A stretch of DNA of 64,000 nucleotides from Bacillaceae bacterium IKA-2 (GTDB taxonomy: Bacteria; Bacillota; Bacilli; Bacillales; Anaerobacillaceae): the NCBI GenBank assembly GCA_031761875.1, contig CP134492.1, forward strand, positions 1,178,001-1,242,000, read 5' to 3'. Positions 42,606 through 51,073 of the stretch are shown here, in pieces. Within the stretch, counting starts at the first letter, position 1. The number at the start of each line of letters is the position of its first letter. The position numbers and the translations under genes were made by a program. Below the pieces are notes generated by a model that ran no database searches, was not told the origin of the DNA, and saw only the letters and a list, made by a program, of their open reading frames with translations.

Positions 42606-42817
42606 AAGGTAAGAAAGTATAAAATTTTTGTGTCTGTCTAGCTTCAAGACACATAATTTGAGCTTCTTCGTAGTGGGTTTTGCGACGAGTAACCGCAGGA
42701 GCAGGCGCCATCGGCTTGACCGCTTCAGTCCTTTTCGGAAGTCAAAAAGCGACTTCTGTCAAAGGCCTTCCACCGGTTGTCGCCGATAGGCGGGCGCCTT
42801 ACGCTTTTCTAATAAGG
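42606..42817. repeat. Dispersed intergenic repeat (TCTGTCTAGCTTC family), copy B, long form
   Basis: The long copy: AAGAAAGTATAAAATTTT, GTGTCTGTCTAGCTTCAAG, TTTTGCGACGAGTAACCGCA, then about 90 bases with several internal complementary stretches (for example GGCGCC around 42707 and GGGCGCC around 42793), then ACGCTTTTCT. It ends at the ribosome site of the next gene. It is richer in G+C than its surroundings. Confidence 0.8.
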
Positions 42818-42827
42818 AGTTGTTTAT

Positions 42828-43208
42828 GTGAGCAGAAAAATGTTATTTTTCATTATAGGATTTTTTTCCTTCATGTTATCAGCAAAAATTTTCCCGGCCT
42901 TTGAGGTGCTTCAATATGAAGTTATTTTAAGTAGTTTAGTTTTTTCACCATTTAGCTGGTTAGGTTCAATTTTTCTATTTATTGTCGGTTTTTTGGCAGT
43001 ATCAAGAGTAATTAAAACAAGTATTGAAAGAGTTATGATAACAGCTAGTCTGAGAAAAGAATTAAATTGGCTTCTCGGTATCGTAGTTTTGTTTGTTATA
43101 CTTGCTTTAGAAAGCTTCTGGGTAGCTCTGTTAGGCTTAGGGATTTCATTGTTTTATGGTATAATGGATGCCAATGTTCAAAAAAGAAGCCGCTATTATG
43201 GCAGTTAG
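42828..43208 (+). CDS. Hypothetical membrane protein, 126 residues
   Basis: I do not recognise this family. The product has about four hydrophobic segments (residues 5-22, 40-57, 82-98 and 100-112), short loops and a basic C-terminus (KRSRYYGS). The GTG start at 42828 has AAGGAG about nine bases upstream; that site is the last part of repeat copy B. It lies 301 bases upstream of the CarH-like regulator on the same strand. A transport or stress role cannot be inferred from sequence. Confidence 0.7.
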   Translation: MSRKMLFFIIGFFSFMLSAKIFPAFEVLQYEVILSSLVFSPFSWLGSIFLFIVGFLAVSRVIKTSIERVMITASLRKELNWLLGIVVLFVILALESFWVALLGLGISLFYGIMDANVQKRSRYYGS

Positions 43209-43509
43209 ACTAAAAGGGAGTACATCCGTGTAAGATTTTTTTTGTGTTCGACGCTTGATTAGTAATTGTAAAGTCATAATCCAAATATCATCAACAAATT
43301 GATGATTATCATGATTAAATGGTGCTAATGGGACATTTACACGGTGGACAAATTAGTTTTTTTTGTTATGGGATTATACTAAAAAGGGAAGCTTAAAAAG
43401 TCTGGCGAATCCGACAAAAATTAGCCAGATTTTACACAAACTTTTATTTATGTATATACTGATATTATTAAATTGTTTAAGTTGATAAAAGTGTTTAGGA
43501 GCTGAATTT
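43209..43509 (+). other. Intergenic region upstream of the CarH-like regulator, with palindromes
   Basis: No gene is visible. ATCATCAACAAATTGATGAT (43287-43306) is a perfect 8-base inverted repeat with a four-base loop, overlapping the odd palindrome ATGATTATCAT (43302-43312). A weak hairpin with TCTGGC/GCCAGA arms lies at about 43400-43429. The palindromes could be operator sites for the downstream regulator, but they are 200 bases from its start. Confidence 0.4.
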
Positions 43510-44412
43510 ATGACTGACGATAAAGCTAAATATAATATCAAAGCTATCTCTAAAATGTTAGGGATTCAGCCAGGAACATTACGGGCTTGGGAACGACGTT
43601 ATAATGTTGTAGAACCGATTAGAAATGATTCTGGGCATCGTTTATATACCGAAGGACATGTTGCTGTGTTACGTTGGTTGTTAGAAAAAGTGAACAGAGG
43701 ATTTACGATTGGACAAGCAGTAGGTCTTTTAAAAAAAGGCAACATTAATTTAGATCTCGAATTGGAGCCGCCTTATACTAGTAGATTAGAATCGCTAGCC
43801 CAGCAATTAAAAAAGTCAATCTTAACATTCCAAGAAAGTAAAGCGAATAGAGTTTTAGACGAAGCATTTAGTCTATTTTCAATTGAAAAAGTCACTATAA
43901 ATGTAATTTGTCCCATTCTAGTTGAGATTGGTGAAATGTGGGGGAATAATGAAATTACAATAGCTCATGAGCATTATGCAACACAATACTTAAGAACAAA
44001 AATTGGGATGATTTTAACCAATTTACAAAGTGATCCTTTGCTACCAAAAGTGATTACCGTATGTGGACCAAGAGAAACTCATGAGTTGGGTTTGTTAATA
44101 TTTACGTTATATTTAAGAAGAAAAGGTTATCAAGTTATTTATTTAGGAACGGGTATTCCAACTAAAGACCTGAATGCAGTCGTTAAAGAAACTAGTCCAA
44201 AATACTTATTCATTTCTTGCACAATGGCCGAAAATATAAATGAAACTCTTGAAACTGTCACAGAAATAGAGAAATCAAACGAGAATTTAAAGATTGGTTT
44301 AGGTGGGAATGCTTTTAATTTAGTTTCAAAAAAGAAAAAAGCAGAGCTGGACAAATATCTTGTTGGCATTTCGACAGAAGAATGGGATATGTGGTTAAAA
44401 GTCTTAAATTAA
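43510..44412 (+). CDS. MerR-family regulator with B12-binding domain (CarH/LitR-like)
   Basis: A 300-residue protein: MerR winged helix (residues 7-75, with GIQPGTLRAWERRYNVVEP), a helical cap with the CarH signature Trp-x9-Glu-His (W144, E154, H155), and a Rossmann B12-binding domain with ExHxxG (ETHELG, His191 as likely cobalt ligand), SCTM and GLGGNAF. In CarH, adenosylcobalamin bound between these motifs forms a light-labile repressor tetramer. All the key residues are present, so B12 binding and light sensing are plausible. TTTAGGAG precedes the ATG. The regulated genes are not visible. Confidence 0.88.
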   Translation: MTDDKAKYNIKAISKMLGIQPGTLRAWERRYNVVEPIRNDSGHRLYTEGHVAVLRWLLEKVNRGFTIGQAVGLLKKGNINLDLELEPPYTSRLESLAQQLKKSILTFQESKANRVLDEAFSLFSIEKVTINVICPILVEIGEMWGNNEITIAHEHYATQYLRTKIGMILTNLQSDPLLPKVITVCGPRETHELGLLIFTLYLRRKGYQVIYLGTGIPTKDLNAVVKETSPKYLFISCTMAENINETLETVTEIEKSNENLKIGLGGNAFNLVSKKKKAELDKYLVGISTEEWDMWLKVLN

Positions 44413-44575
44413 TAGTGAATTCCCTGATAATTTAAATGAACGTATTCACGTCTTTTTTCATATTCTATTATTAACCAAAAACGGATAAAAAGTACCTGAC
44501 TCTGTAGCATTGCTCCAGGCAGGTCGAGTTATAAGCCAGTTTGGCGTGATACTGAGTGAAAAGGAGGGGGATAAC

Positions 44576-45166
44576 ATGCGCTTAGAAAGGCTTAATTACG
44601 ATAAAATAAAAATTTTTCTTACCTTTGATGACCTTAGTGAACGTGGTATAACTAAGGAAGAAATGTGGCAAGACATTCCAAAAGTTCATCAACTATTTCG
44701 TGATATGATGTTAGAGGCTAGCGATGAGTTGGGATTCGAAGCAGATGGACCAATTGCGGTTGAAGTTTTCTCATTACCAGCTCAAGGTATGGTTATCATT
44801 GTAACAAAATCATATAATGATGAAGAAATCGAAGAATTTGATGATGGTTATCTTGAAATGGAAGTTACCTTGGACGAAAGTGAAGAAATCATTTATGAGT
44901 TTAAAGACATTGAAGATGTCATTTCGTTAGCACCAAGACTCTCAAGTTTTGGAGTGCCAACAGGTTCGTTACTTTATTTTGAAACTAAATATTATTTAAC
45001 TTTTGAAGAAAATGATGTACTTGACATAGATACGGATGCATTTATTGCCCTCTTATCTGAATATGGTAACCCATCCACAATAACAATCTTCCGCTTGAAT
45101 GAGTATGGAAAAAAGCTACTCAATGGAAATGCGGTTGAAGAACTTTATGCGACTTTTCATAAATAG
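44576..45166 (+). CDS. mecA: MecA/YpbH-family ClpC adaptor protein
   Basis: A 196-residue protein with the MecA N-terminal start MRLERLNYDKIKIFLTFDDLSERGI, an acidic linker (residues 80-120) and the C-terminal ClpC-binding domain. MecA-type adaptors feed proteins such as ComK to the ClpCP protease. Its position between ypbF and gudB is that of B. subtilis ypbH (mecB), so it is probably the YpbH paralog rather than MecA proper. ATG 44576 follows AAAGGAGGGGG; the longer frame from 44510 lacks support. Confidence 0.92.
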   Translation: MRLERLNYDKIKIFLTFDDLSERGITKEEMWQDIPKVHQLFRDMMLEASDELGFEADGPIAVEVFSLPAQGMVIIVTKSYNDEEIEEFDDGYLEMEVTLDESEEIIYEFKDIEDVISLAPRLSSFGVPTGSLLYFETKYYLTFEENDVLDIDTDAFIALLSEYGNPSTITIFRLNEYGKKLLNGNAVEELYATFHK

Positions 45167-45257
45167 TTATAATTAGCAAAGAAAAAAGGTGCGTTTTCGT
45201 TATTAGAAGAATATACTAATTTAATATAGATAATTTGTTGTAGGGGAGAATATTGTA

Positions 45258-46181
45258 ATGAAAATCGCGGTAATTTTTGGTGGTACATCCTCAGAACGAG
45301 AAGTATCATTATCAAGTGGCAAAGGTATTATTGAAGCTTTGAAGAAAAAAGGTCATGATGTCATTGGTCTTGATTTTCAAGGAACTCGAGACTGTATAAA
45401 TCAAATTATCAATTTAGACGTCGAGGTTATTTTTATAGGTCTACACGGTCGCCTTGGAGAAGACGGGCGCATTCAAGGTTTATTAGATTTATTGAAAATT
45501 CCTTATGTTGGTTCAGAAGTTTTAGGTTCAGCACTTGCGATGGATAAAACTAGATCAAAAAAAATGTTCGGTTTAAAAGGAATTCGTATTGCAAATGAAA
45601 AAGTTGTGGAAAAATACTCGTTTGTTAAGCAGGATTTTTCTCATTCATTAGATTATCCGGTTGTTGTTAAACCGAATCATGAAGGTTCGACGATTGGTTT
45701 AACAATTGCTCAAAATAAAGCAGAACTTTTAACGGGTATAAAGGCAGCATTTGATCACGATCATGTGGTCCTTTTGGAAGAATTTATTTCTGGCAGAGAA
45801 GTTACGATTGCGGTCCTTGGTAACAAAGGGAGTACAAAAGCGTTGCCAATTGTAGAAATTGTTCCTAAAAATGCCTACTATGATTACGAGTCTAAATATG
45901 CACCGGGGATGAGTGAGCATATTGTACCTGCAAAACTTAGTGATGAAATGACAAACTTACTACAAGCTCAGGCGGTAATTGCTCATAATAGCTTAGGTTG
46001 TGATATTTATTCAAGAGTTGATTTTATCATTCCCCACGATGGTTTGGCACCAGTCATTTTAGAAGTAAATACCTTACCAGGAATGACGCCTACTAGCCTT
46101 TACCCAGATGCAGCTAAAGAAATGGGCTTATCGTATGAAGATATGATTGATACGCTAGTTAAACTATCTTTAAAGAAATAA
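45258..46181 (+). CDS. ddl: D-alanine-D-alanine ligase
   Basis: A 307-residue ATP-grasp enzyme of the short Ddl form: VIFGGTSSEREVSLSSG at the start, GLHGRLGEDGRIQGLLDLLKIPYVGS, KPNHEGSTIG and the final LEVNTLPGMTPTSLYP. It makes the D-Ala-D-Ala dipeptide for peptidoglycan. It is separate from murF here. AGGGGAG lies upstream of the ATG; a terminator follows. Confidence 0.95.
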   Translation: MKIAVIFGGTSSEREVSLSSGKGIIEALKKKGHDVIGLDFQGTRDCINQIINLDVEVIFIGLHGRLGEDGRIQGLLDLLKIPYVGSEVLGSALAMDKTRSKKMFGLKGIRIANEKVVEKYSFVKQDFSHSLDYPVVVKPNHEGSTIGLTIAQNKAELLTGIKAAFDHDHVVLLEEFISGREVTIAVLGNKGSTKALPIVEIVPKNAYYDYESKYAPGMSEHIVPAKLSDEMTNLLQAQAVIAHNSLGCDIYSRVDFIIPHDGLAPVILEVNTLPGMTPTSLYPDAAKEMGLSYEDMIDTLVKLSLKK

Positions 46182-46191
46182 CATTATAAAT

Positions 46192-46236
46192 AGATCGGTT
46201 CATTAGGATGTTGTACTAATGAGTCGATCTTTTTTG
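46192..46236 (+). terminator. Terminator after ddl
   Basis: AGATCGGTTCATTAG pairs with CTAATGAGTCGATCT (two G-T pairs), followed by six T residues. Confidence 0.9.
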
Positions 46237-46309
46237 TTTTAGGTTGTTTTGATTAACTACAATTAGTATAGTTAACATGATAGTAAAGATTATAGTAGAG
46301 GTGAAACTA

Positions 46310-47572
46310 ATGGAAACTACTTCAAATAATAAGGAATCTAAAGATGTTCTAAAATCTACACAAACTGTCATCAAATTAGCATTAGATAAATTAGGATATT
46401 CAGATGAAGTCTACCAGCTAATGAGTGAGCCATTACGAATGTTAACAGTTCGAATCCCGATTCGAATGGATGACGATTCAATAAAAATTTTCACAGGCTA
46501 TCGCGCTCAGCATAACGATGCTGTAGGCCCAACTAAAGGTGGCGTGCGCTTTCACCCTGATGTTACAGAAAAGGAAGTCAAGGCCCTTTCGATATGGATG
46601 AGTTTAAAAGCTGGAATTGCTGATTTACCATACGGGGGTGGAAAAGGTGGAATTATTTGTGACCCAAGAGAAATGTCATTTCGTGAGTTAGAACGTTTAA
46701 GTAGAGGGTATGTTCGAGCGATTAGTCAAATTGTGGGCCCAACAAAAGATATACCGGCCCCTGACGTCTTTACAAACTCACAAATTATGGCATGGATGAT
46801 GGATGAATACAGCAGAATAAAAGAGTTTGATTCACCAGGATTTATAACTGGGAAGCCAATTGTCTTGGGTGGTTCCCACGGGAGGGAAACAGCAACTGCA
46901 AAAGGAGTTCTTATTTGCATCCGTGAAGCCGCTAAAAAGAAAGGGTTTTCCGTTGAAAATTCCCGCGTTGTTATTCAAGGATTTGGAAATGCAGGTAGTT
47001 TTTTAGCGAAGTTTATGCATGATGCAGGGGCAAAAGTAATTGCTATCTCAGATGCCTACGGAGCACTTCATAACCCAGATGGATTAGATATTGATTATTT
47101 ATTAGATCGTCGTGATAGTTTCGGTACGATAACGAAGTTATTTAAAGAGACGATAACAAATAAAGAACTATTAGAATTAGAATGTGATATTTTAGTTCCT
47201 GCTGCAATAGAAAACCAAATTACCGAGAAAAATGCCGCAAATATAAAAGCAAAAATTGTTGTTGAGGCAGCAAATGGCCCGACGACAATGAAAGCAACAG
47301 AGATTTTAACGGAAAGAGGTATTCTTCTTGTCCCTGATGTGCTCGCTAGTGCAGGTGGCGTCACAGTTTCTTACTTTGAATGGGTCCAAAATAATCAAGG
47401 CTATTATTGGACTGAAGAGGATGTAGAAGAAAAATTAGAAAAAGTGATGGTATCTTCCTTTGAAAATGTCTACCGTCTTGCCACCGTCCGTAAAATCGAT
47501 ATGCGTTTAGCAGCATACATGGTAGGCGTACGAAAAATGGCCGAGGCTTCTCGTTTTAGAGGTTGGATATAA
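46310..47572 (+). CDS. gudB: NAD-dependent glutamate dehydrogenase (GudB/RocG type)
   Basis: A 420-residue enzyme with YGGGKGGI (catalytic lysine), GPTKGGVRFHP, the nucleotide-binding GFGNAGS and an N-terminus (DVLKSTQTVIKLALDKLG) very like GudB. It deaminates glutamate to 2-oxoglutarate. In B. subtilis gudB sits next to ypbH and before prsW, as here. ATG 46310 has AGAGGTG upstream; the frame from 46277 adds eleven unlikely residues. There is no sign of the inactivating nine-base duplication of laboratory B. subtilis. Confidence 0.95.
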   Translation: METTSNNKESKDVLKSTQTVIKLALDKLGYSDEVYQLMSEPLRMLTVRIPIRMDDDSIKIFTGYRAQHNDAVGPTKGGVRFHPDVTEKEVKALSIWMSLKAGIADLPYGGGKGGIICDPREMSFRELERLSRGYVRAISQIVGPTKDIPAPDVFTNSQIMAWMMDEYSRIKEFDSPGFITGKPIVLGGSHGRETATAKGVLICIREAAKKKGFSVENSRVVIQGFGNAGSFLAKFMHDAGAKVIAISDAYGALHNPDGLDIDYLLDRRDSFGTITKLFKETITNKELLELECDILVPAAIENQITEKNAANIKAKIVVEAANGPTTMKATEILTERGILLVPDVLASAGGVTVSYFEWVQNNQGYYWTEEDVEEKLEKVMVSSFENVYRLATVRKIDMRLAAYMVGVRKMAEASRFRGWI

Positions 47573-47595
47573 AGTAAAAGTACAAGTAAAAGTAG

Positions 47596-47705
47596 AAAGT
47601 TGGAAAGTTGGAAAGTTGGAAAGTTGGAAGGAAGAGCAGGAGCAGAGCCAAATGTAAAGGCTAAACTAAAAACTTTTAAAGCTTTTGATCTTCCTATCCA
47701 ACCAA
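47596..47705. repeat. TTGGAAAG tandem array with associated element, copy 2
   Basis: GAAAGTTG is repeated about four times in tandem at 47596-47630. The following sequence (CTTTTAAAGCTTTTGATC around 47671-47690) resembles TTCTTAAAGCTTTTGAAC in the 52230 element, so array and tail travel together. Confidence 0.65.
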
Positions 47706-47729
47706 AATATTTTACTGAGGTGTAGGAAC

Positions 47730-48695
47730 ATGATGAAAAAAATAGTGTTAATTACAACAGGTGGAACAATTGCAAGTAAGCCTAATGATGAAGGCAGACT
47801 TGTAGCGGGGGAATTAAATGGAGATGAGATAGTAAAACTATGTGGTATCCCAGAAGATATAAAAGTTGAAGTTGTCTCGCTTTTACAAAAACCAAGTATG
47901 CACATTAATTTTGATGACCTTATTTTATTAAAGTCAGAAATTGAAAATATTTTTGCCGATAAAACGATTAATGGTGTTGTCGTCACTCATGGTACAGATA
48001 CATTAGAAGAAACAGCTTATTTTCTTGATTTAGTCATTGAAGACGCTCGACCTGTTGTTGTTACAGGTTCGCAACGTTCACCAGATCAAATTGGTAGTGA
48101 TTCACACATAAATTTAAGGCACGCTATATACACAGCTTGTGATGCTCAATTATTAAATGTCGGTACAGTGGTCGTCTTTAATGACCGCATATTTGCGTCT
48201 AAATATGTTAAAAAAGAACATGCTTCAAATATTCAAGGTTTTAACGTGTTTGGTTTTGGATATTTAGGTATTATTGACAACGATAAAGTACATTTGTATC
48301 AAAAGCCTACAAAACGTGAAACGTACCAACTTACAAAACAAAAAATTCCAAATGTAGATATTGTGAAGTGTTATCTAAATGCTGATGACAAATTCATAAA
48401 CGCATGTATTGAAACAAGTGTCGACGGAATCGTATTAGAAGGTGCAGGTAGAGGACAAATTGCCCCTTTAATGGTAGATGCGGTTAAAAAAGCGGTAGGC
48501 CGAGGAATTAAAGTTGTTGTTACTACAGCAAGCGAAGAAGGAAATGTCTATCCTACTTATGAGTATTTAGGTAGCGCATATGATTTACATAAAAATGGTG
48601 TAATCTTAGGCGGGGACTTAGACAGCAAAAAGGCAAGGATTAAATTAATGGTTCTCTTGATGACAGGCGTCAATAGTGTAGAAGAATTTTATTAA
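47730..48695 (+). CDS. ansA: L-asparaginase (type I, AnsA)
   Basis: A protein of about 321 residues with both asparaginase threonine motifs: ITTGGTIASK near the start and VTHGTDTLEETAYFLDL. VTGSQRSPDQIGSDSHINLRHA follows. It hydrolyses L-asparagine to aspartate and ammonia, and without a signal peptide it should be cytoplasmic. GAGGTG lies seven bases before ATG 47730; ATG 47733 is an equal alternative. The 45 bases of open frame before it lie in repeat DNA. Confidence 0.93.
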   Translation: MMKKIVLITTGGTIASKPNDEGRLVAGELNGDEIVKLCGIPEDIKVEVVSLLQKPSMHINFDDLILLKSEIENIFADKTINGVVVTHGTDTLEETAYFLDLVIEDARPVVVTGSQRSPDQIGSDSHINLRHAIYTACDAQLLNVGTVVVFNDRIFASKYVKKEHASNIQGFNVFGFGYLGIIDNDKVHLYQKPTKRETYQLTKQKIPNVDIVKCYLNADDKFINACIETSVDGIVLEGAGRGQIAPLMVDAVKKAVGRGIKVVVTTASEEGNVYPTYEYLGSAYDLHKNGVILGGDLDSKKARIKLMVLLMTGVNSVEEFY

Positions 48696-48713
48696 AAAAT
48701 ATTTTTAGTATAG

Positions 48714-48750
48714 CATCCAGGTAAGATCTTAATCTTACCTGGATGTTTTT
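48714..48750 (+). terminator. Terminator after ansA
   Basis: CATCCAGGTAAGAT pairs perfectly with ATCTTACCTGGATG and runs into TTTTT. Confidence 0.93.
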
Positions 48751-48804
48751 CAATTTGCCAAAGTATATAATCTGATGATTGGTCTGATCTAAGAAGGCGG
48801 TAGC

Positions 48805-48900
48805 TATGCTAATTGTTTCGTATCAGATAAAGCCAAAACATGATACCATTAGAAGAAAAAGAGAGGAATTATCTTTTGATGGTGAGCATAATTTTTGCTA
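48805..48900 (+). CDS. Possible 31-codon leader ORF overlapping the prsW start
   Basis: An ATG at 48805, after AAGGCGG, opens a frame MLIVSYQIKPKHDTIRRKRE... ending at TAG 48898-48900, about 20 bases past the chosen prsW start. The product would be basic and soluble. It could be a leader peptide coupled to prsW or chance. I do not recognise it. Confidence 0.28.
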
Positions 48901-49574
48901 GTTTAGCTCCAAGTATAGCTTTACTTTGTTTTTTTTACTTGAAAGACCAGTATAACTCAGAACCGATTGGGATGGTTTTTCGGAGTTTTGTAATAGGTGC
49001 TTTGTTAGTTTTTCCGGTTATCGTTTTGCAGTATGCCTTTCAAGAAGAAGGGAAGCTACTTTCGCCACTTTCACAAGCGTATATTTCAGCTGGATTATTT
49101 GAAGAGTTTTTTAAATGGTTTGTTTTATTTTATACAGCATATAGACATGTTGAATTTAATCAGCATTATGATGGAATTATTTATGGGGTTGCAGTATCAT
49201 TAGGTTTTGCTGCAATGGAAAATGTTTTTTACTTAGTTGCCTATGGTGTAGACCAAGCGTTTATTAGGGCATTATTACCTGTCTCTAGCCATGCTTTATT
49301 TGGCGTAATTATGGGTTATTATTTAGGGAAAGCAAAGTTTAGTTTGAAAGAAAAAAAAGTAAAATTACTATTTCTATCTTTAATAATACCATGGTTACTA
49401 CATGGTACTTATGATTATATACTTTCTGTTCAATCAAATTGGATTTATTTCATGTTGCCGTTTATGGTGTTTTTATGGTGGTTAGCGTTACGAAAAGTTA
49501 AACTAGCTAATTCAAAATTTTTTATTAATAAATTTAGTCAGGATTCTGTGAAAAAAATTTACGATAATGGGTAA
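48879..49574 (+). CDS. prsW: Intramembrane metalloprotease PrsW
   Basis: A protein of about 231 residues with at least six transmembrane helices and the PrsW motifs SAGLFEEFFKWFVL (Glu-Glu), LGFAAMENVFY, SSHALFGVIMGY and PWLLHGTYDY. In B. subtilis PrsW (YpdC) makes the first cut in anti-sigma factor RsiW in response to envelope stress, and lies near gudB and sleB as here. The family N-terminus (VSIIFASLAPSIALLCFFYLKDQY) points to ATG 48879; ATG 48840 would add 13 charged residues. Confidence 0.9.
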   Translation: MVSIIFASLAPSIALLCFFYLKDQYNSEPIGMVFRSFVIGALLVFPVIVLQYAFQEEGKLLSPLSQAYISAGLFEEFFKWFVLFYTAYRHVEFNQHYDGIIYGVAVSLGFAAMENVFYLVAYGVDQAFIRALLPVSSHALFGVIMGYYLGKAKFSLKEKKVKLLFLSLIIPWLLHGTYDYILSVQSNWIYFMLPFMVFLWWLALRKVKLANSKFFINKFSQDSVKKIYDNG

Positions 49575-49588
49575 AATAATACGGCTTG

Positions 49589-49636
49589 TTCAAAAAGAAG
49601 TTAATCAAATACGTTTGATTTAGCTAACTTTTTGAA
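49589..49636 (+). repeat. TTCAAAAAG inverted repeat after prsW
   Basis: TTCAAAAAG (49589-49597) is inverted at 49628-49636 and the inner arms TCAAA/TTTGA pair around TACG. No long T-run follows. It may end the prsW transcript and belongs to the same GTTCAAAAAG family seen near 4045. Confidence 0.55.
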
Positions 49637-49738
49637 GATCTTCTGCTAGGCTTGTTTTCATGTGAAAAGAATAAATGTTTGCAATTATTGAGAAAATAGT
49701 GTAATTTAATAATCAATAAAACTTAAAATTCTAAAAAT

Positions 49739-49845
49739 TCTTATCAAGAGAGATGGAGGGAAATGGCCCGTTGAAATCTCAGCAACCAGCCTTAGTTAGG
49801 TCAGGTGCTAAATCCACTAAGTTTAATTACTTGGAAGATAAGAAG
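49739..49845 (+). promoter_or_regulatory. SAM-I riboswitch (S-box) upstream of metI
   Basis: The leader has the S-box core in order: CTTATCAAGAGAGATGGAGG, GAAATGGCCCGTTGAAATCT-type P2/P3 sequence, CAGCAACC, GGTGCTAAATCC and the closing GAAGATAAG that pairs with CTTATC to form P1. It precedes a terminator hairpin and metI. When SAM is plentiful, P1 forms and the terminator wins. Confidence 0.97.
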
Positions 49846-49864
49846 AAGTTAAACTAATTGTAGA

Positions 49865-49896
49865 CCTTCTTCTTTATCTTAGAAGAAGTTTTTTTG
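49865..49896 (+). terminator. S-box terminator
   Basis: CTTCTTCT (49866-49873) pairs with AGAAGAAG (49881-49888), followed by TTTTTTT. The alternative pairing of GATAAGAAGAAG with CTTCTTCTTTATC gives the antiterminator. Confidence 0.88.
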
Positions 49897-49957
49897 TTTT
49901 TTTAGAATTTGCTTATTTAAAGCGTTAAAGAGTTTCTTGGAATGGGAGGAGTAACAG

Positions 49958-51061
49958 ATGAGTTATAAACATATAGAAACAAGTTTAGTTCAGTTAGGAA
50001 ATCGAAGTGACACGAAAACAGGGACAATTAACCCACCCGTTTACTTTTCAACAGCCTATCGTCATGAAGGAATCGGTCAATCTACAGGTTATGATTATAG
50101 TAGAACGGGGAATCCGACAAGAGAGATTTTGGAAGAAGGAATTGCCAAATTAGAGTCAGGAGATAGGGGATTCGCCCTTAGTTCAGGAATGGCTGCAATT
50201 CAAACGGTGATGTCGATTTTTAAGCAAGGAGATGAAATAATTGTTTGCCAAGATTTGTATGGTGGAACATACCGCTTGTTTGAACAAGGATGGAAGCACT
50301 GGGGTTTATCGTTTCAGTATTGGAATGGAACAGATTACGATGAGCTTAAAAGTTTGCTAACAAAGAATACAAAAGCAATTTTTATTGAAACACCAACAAA
50401 TCCGCTAATGCAAGAGATAGATATTGAAAAAGTAAGTAAAATCACGAAAGCAAACGATGTGTTACTAATTGTTGATAATACTTTTTTCACGCCGCTAATT
50501 CAAAGACCGATTGAAGAAGGAGCAGACATCGTCATTCATAGTGCAACAAAATATTTAGGTGGTCACAATGATGTTCTAGCCGGACTCGTAGTAGCGAAGG
50601 GTGAACAGCTCTGTGAGAGAATTGGATTTTTTCATAACGGGATTGGTGCAATACTTTCACCGCTAGACTCGTGGTTGTTAATTCGGGGTATGAAAACATT
50701 AGCATTAAGAATGGCAAAACATGAAGAGAACGCTAAAGCAGTAGCAGATTTTTTAGAAAGCCATCCTTGTGTTACTGATGTTTTGTATCCAGGTCGCGGC
50801 GGGATGCTTTCATTTCGAATCAGCAAGGAACAGTCGGTAGATCCATTTTTAAAGGAGCTTAAGTTATGGACCTTTGCAGAAAGTCTTGGCGGTGTGGAGA
50901 GTTTAATCACTTACCCAACGACACAAACTCATGCTGATGTTCCAGAACAGCTGCGAGAAAAGTACGGTGTCTGTAAACGACTTCTAAGGATTTCGGTAGG
51001 TATTGAAAACAAAGAAGATTTAGTAGATGATTTAAAACAAGCATTTACGATAGTAAGATAA
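49958..51061 (+). CDS. metI: Cystathionine gamma-synthase / O-acetylhomoserine thiolyase MetI
   Basis: A 367-residue Cys/Met-metabolism PLP enzyme: NPPVYFSTAYRH, YDYSRTGNPTREILE, DLYGGTYRLFEQ, the PLP lysine in IHSATKYLGGHND. The start (HIETSLVQLGNRSDTKTGTINPPVYFSTAYRH, residues 5-36) fits B. subtilis MetI. It joins activated homoserine and cysteine to cystathionine. First gene after the S-box; GGGAGGAG precedes the ATG and metC follows after 12 bases. Confidence 0.94.
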   Translation: MSYKHIETSLVQLGNRSDTKTGTINPPVYFSTAYRHEGIGQSTGYDYSRTGNPTREILEEGIAKLESGDRGFALSSGMAAIQTVMSIFKQGDEIIVCQDLYGGTYRLFEQGWKHWGLSFQYWNGTDYDELKSLLTKNTKAIFIETPTNPLMQEIDIEKVSKITKANDVLLIVDNTFFTPLIQRPIEEGADIVIHSATKYLGGHNDVLAGLVVAKGEQLCERIGFFHNGIGAILSPLDSWLLIRGMKTLALRMAKHEENAKAVADFLESHPCVTDVLYPGRGGMLSFRISKEQSVDPFLKELKLWTFAESLGGVESLITYPTTQTHADVPEQLREKYGVCKRLLRISVGIENKEDLVDDLKQAFTIVR

Positions 51062-51073
51062 GGGGATGTTAAA

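Noticed and set aside
42514-42711. Minus-strand frame beginning MAPAPAVTRRKT
   Set aside because: Repeat copy B read backwards; similarity to the 28393 frame reflects the DNA repeat, not a protein family.
47596-47630. Tandem GAAAGTTG array as a CRISPR
   Set aside because: Eight-base units are directly joined with no spacers; no cas genes are present.
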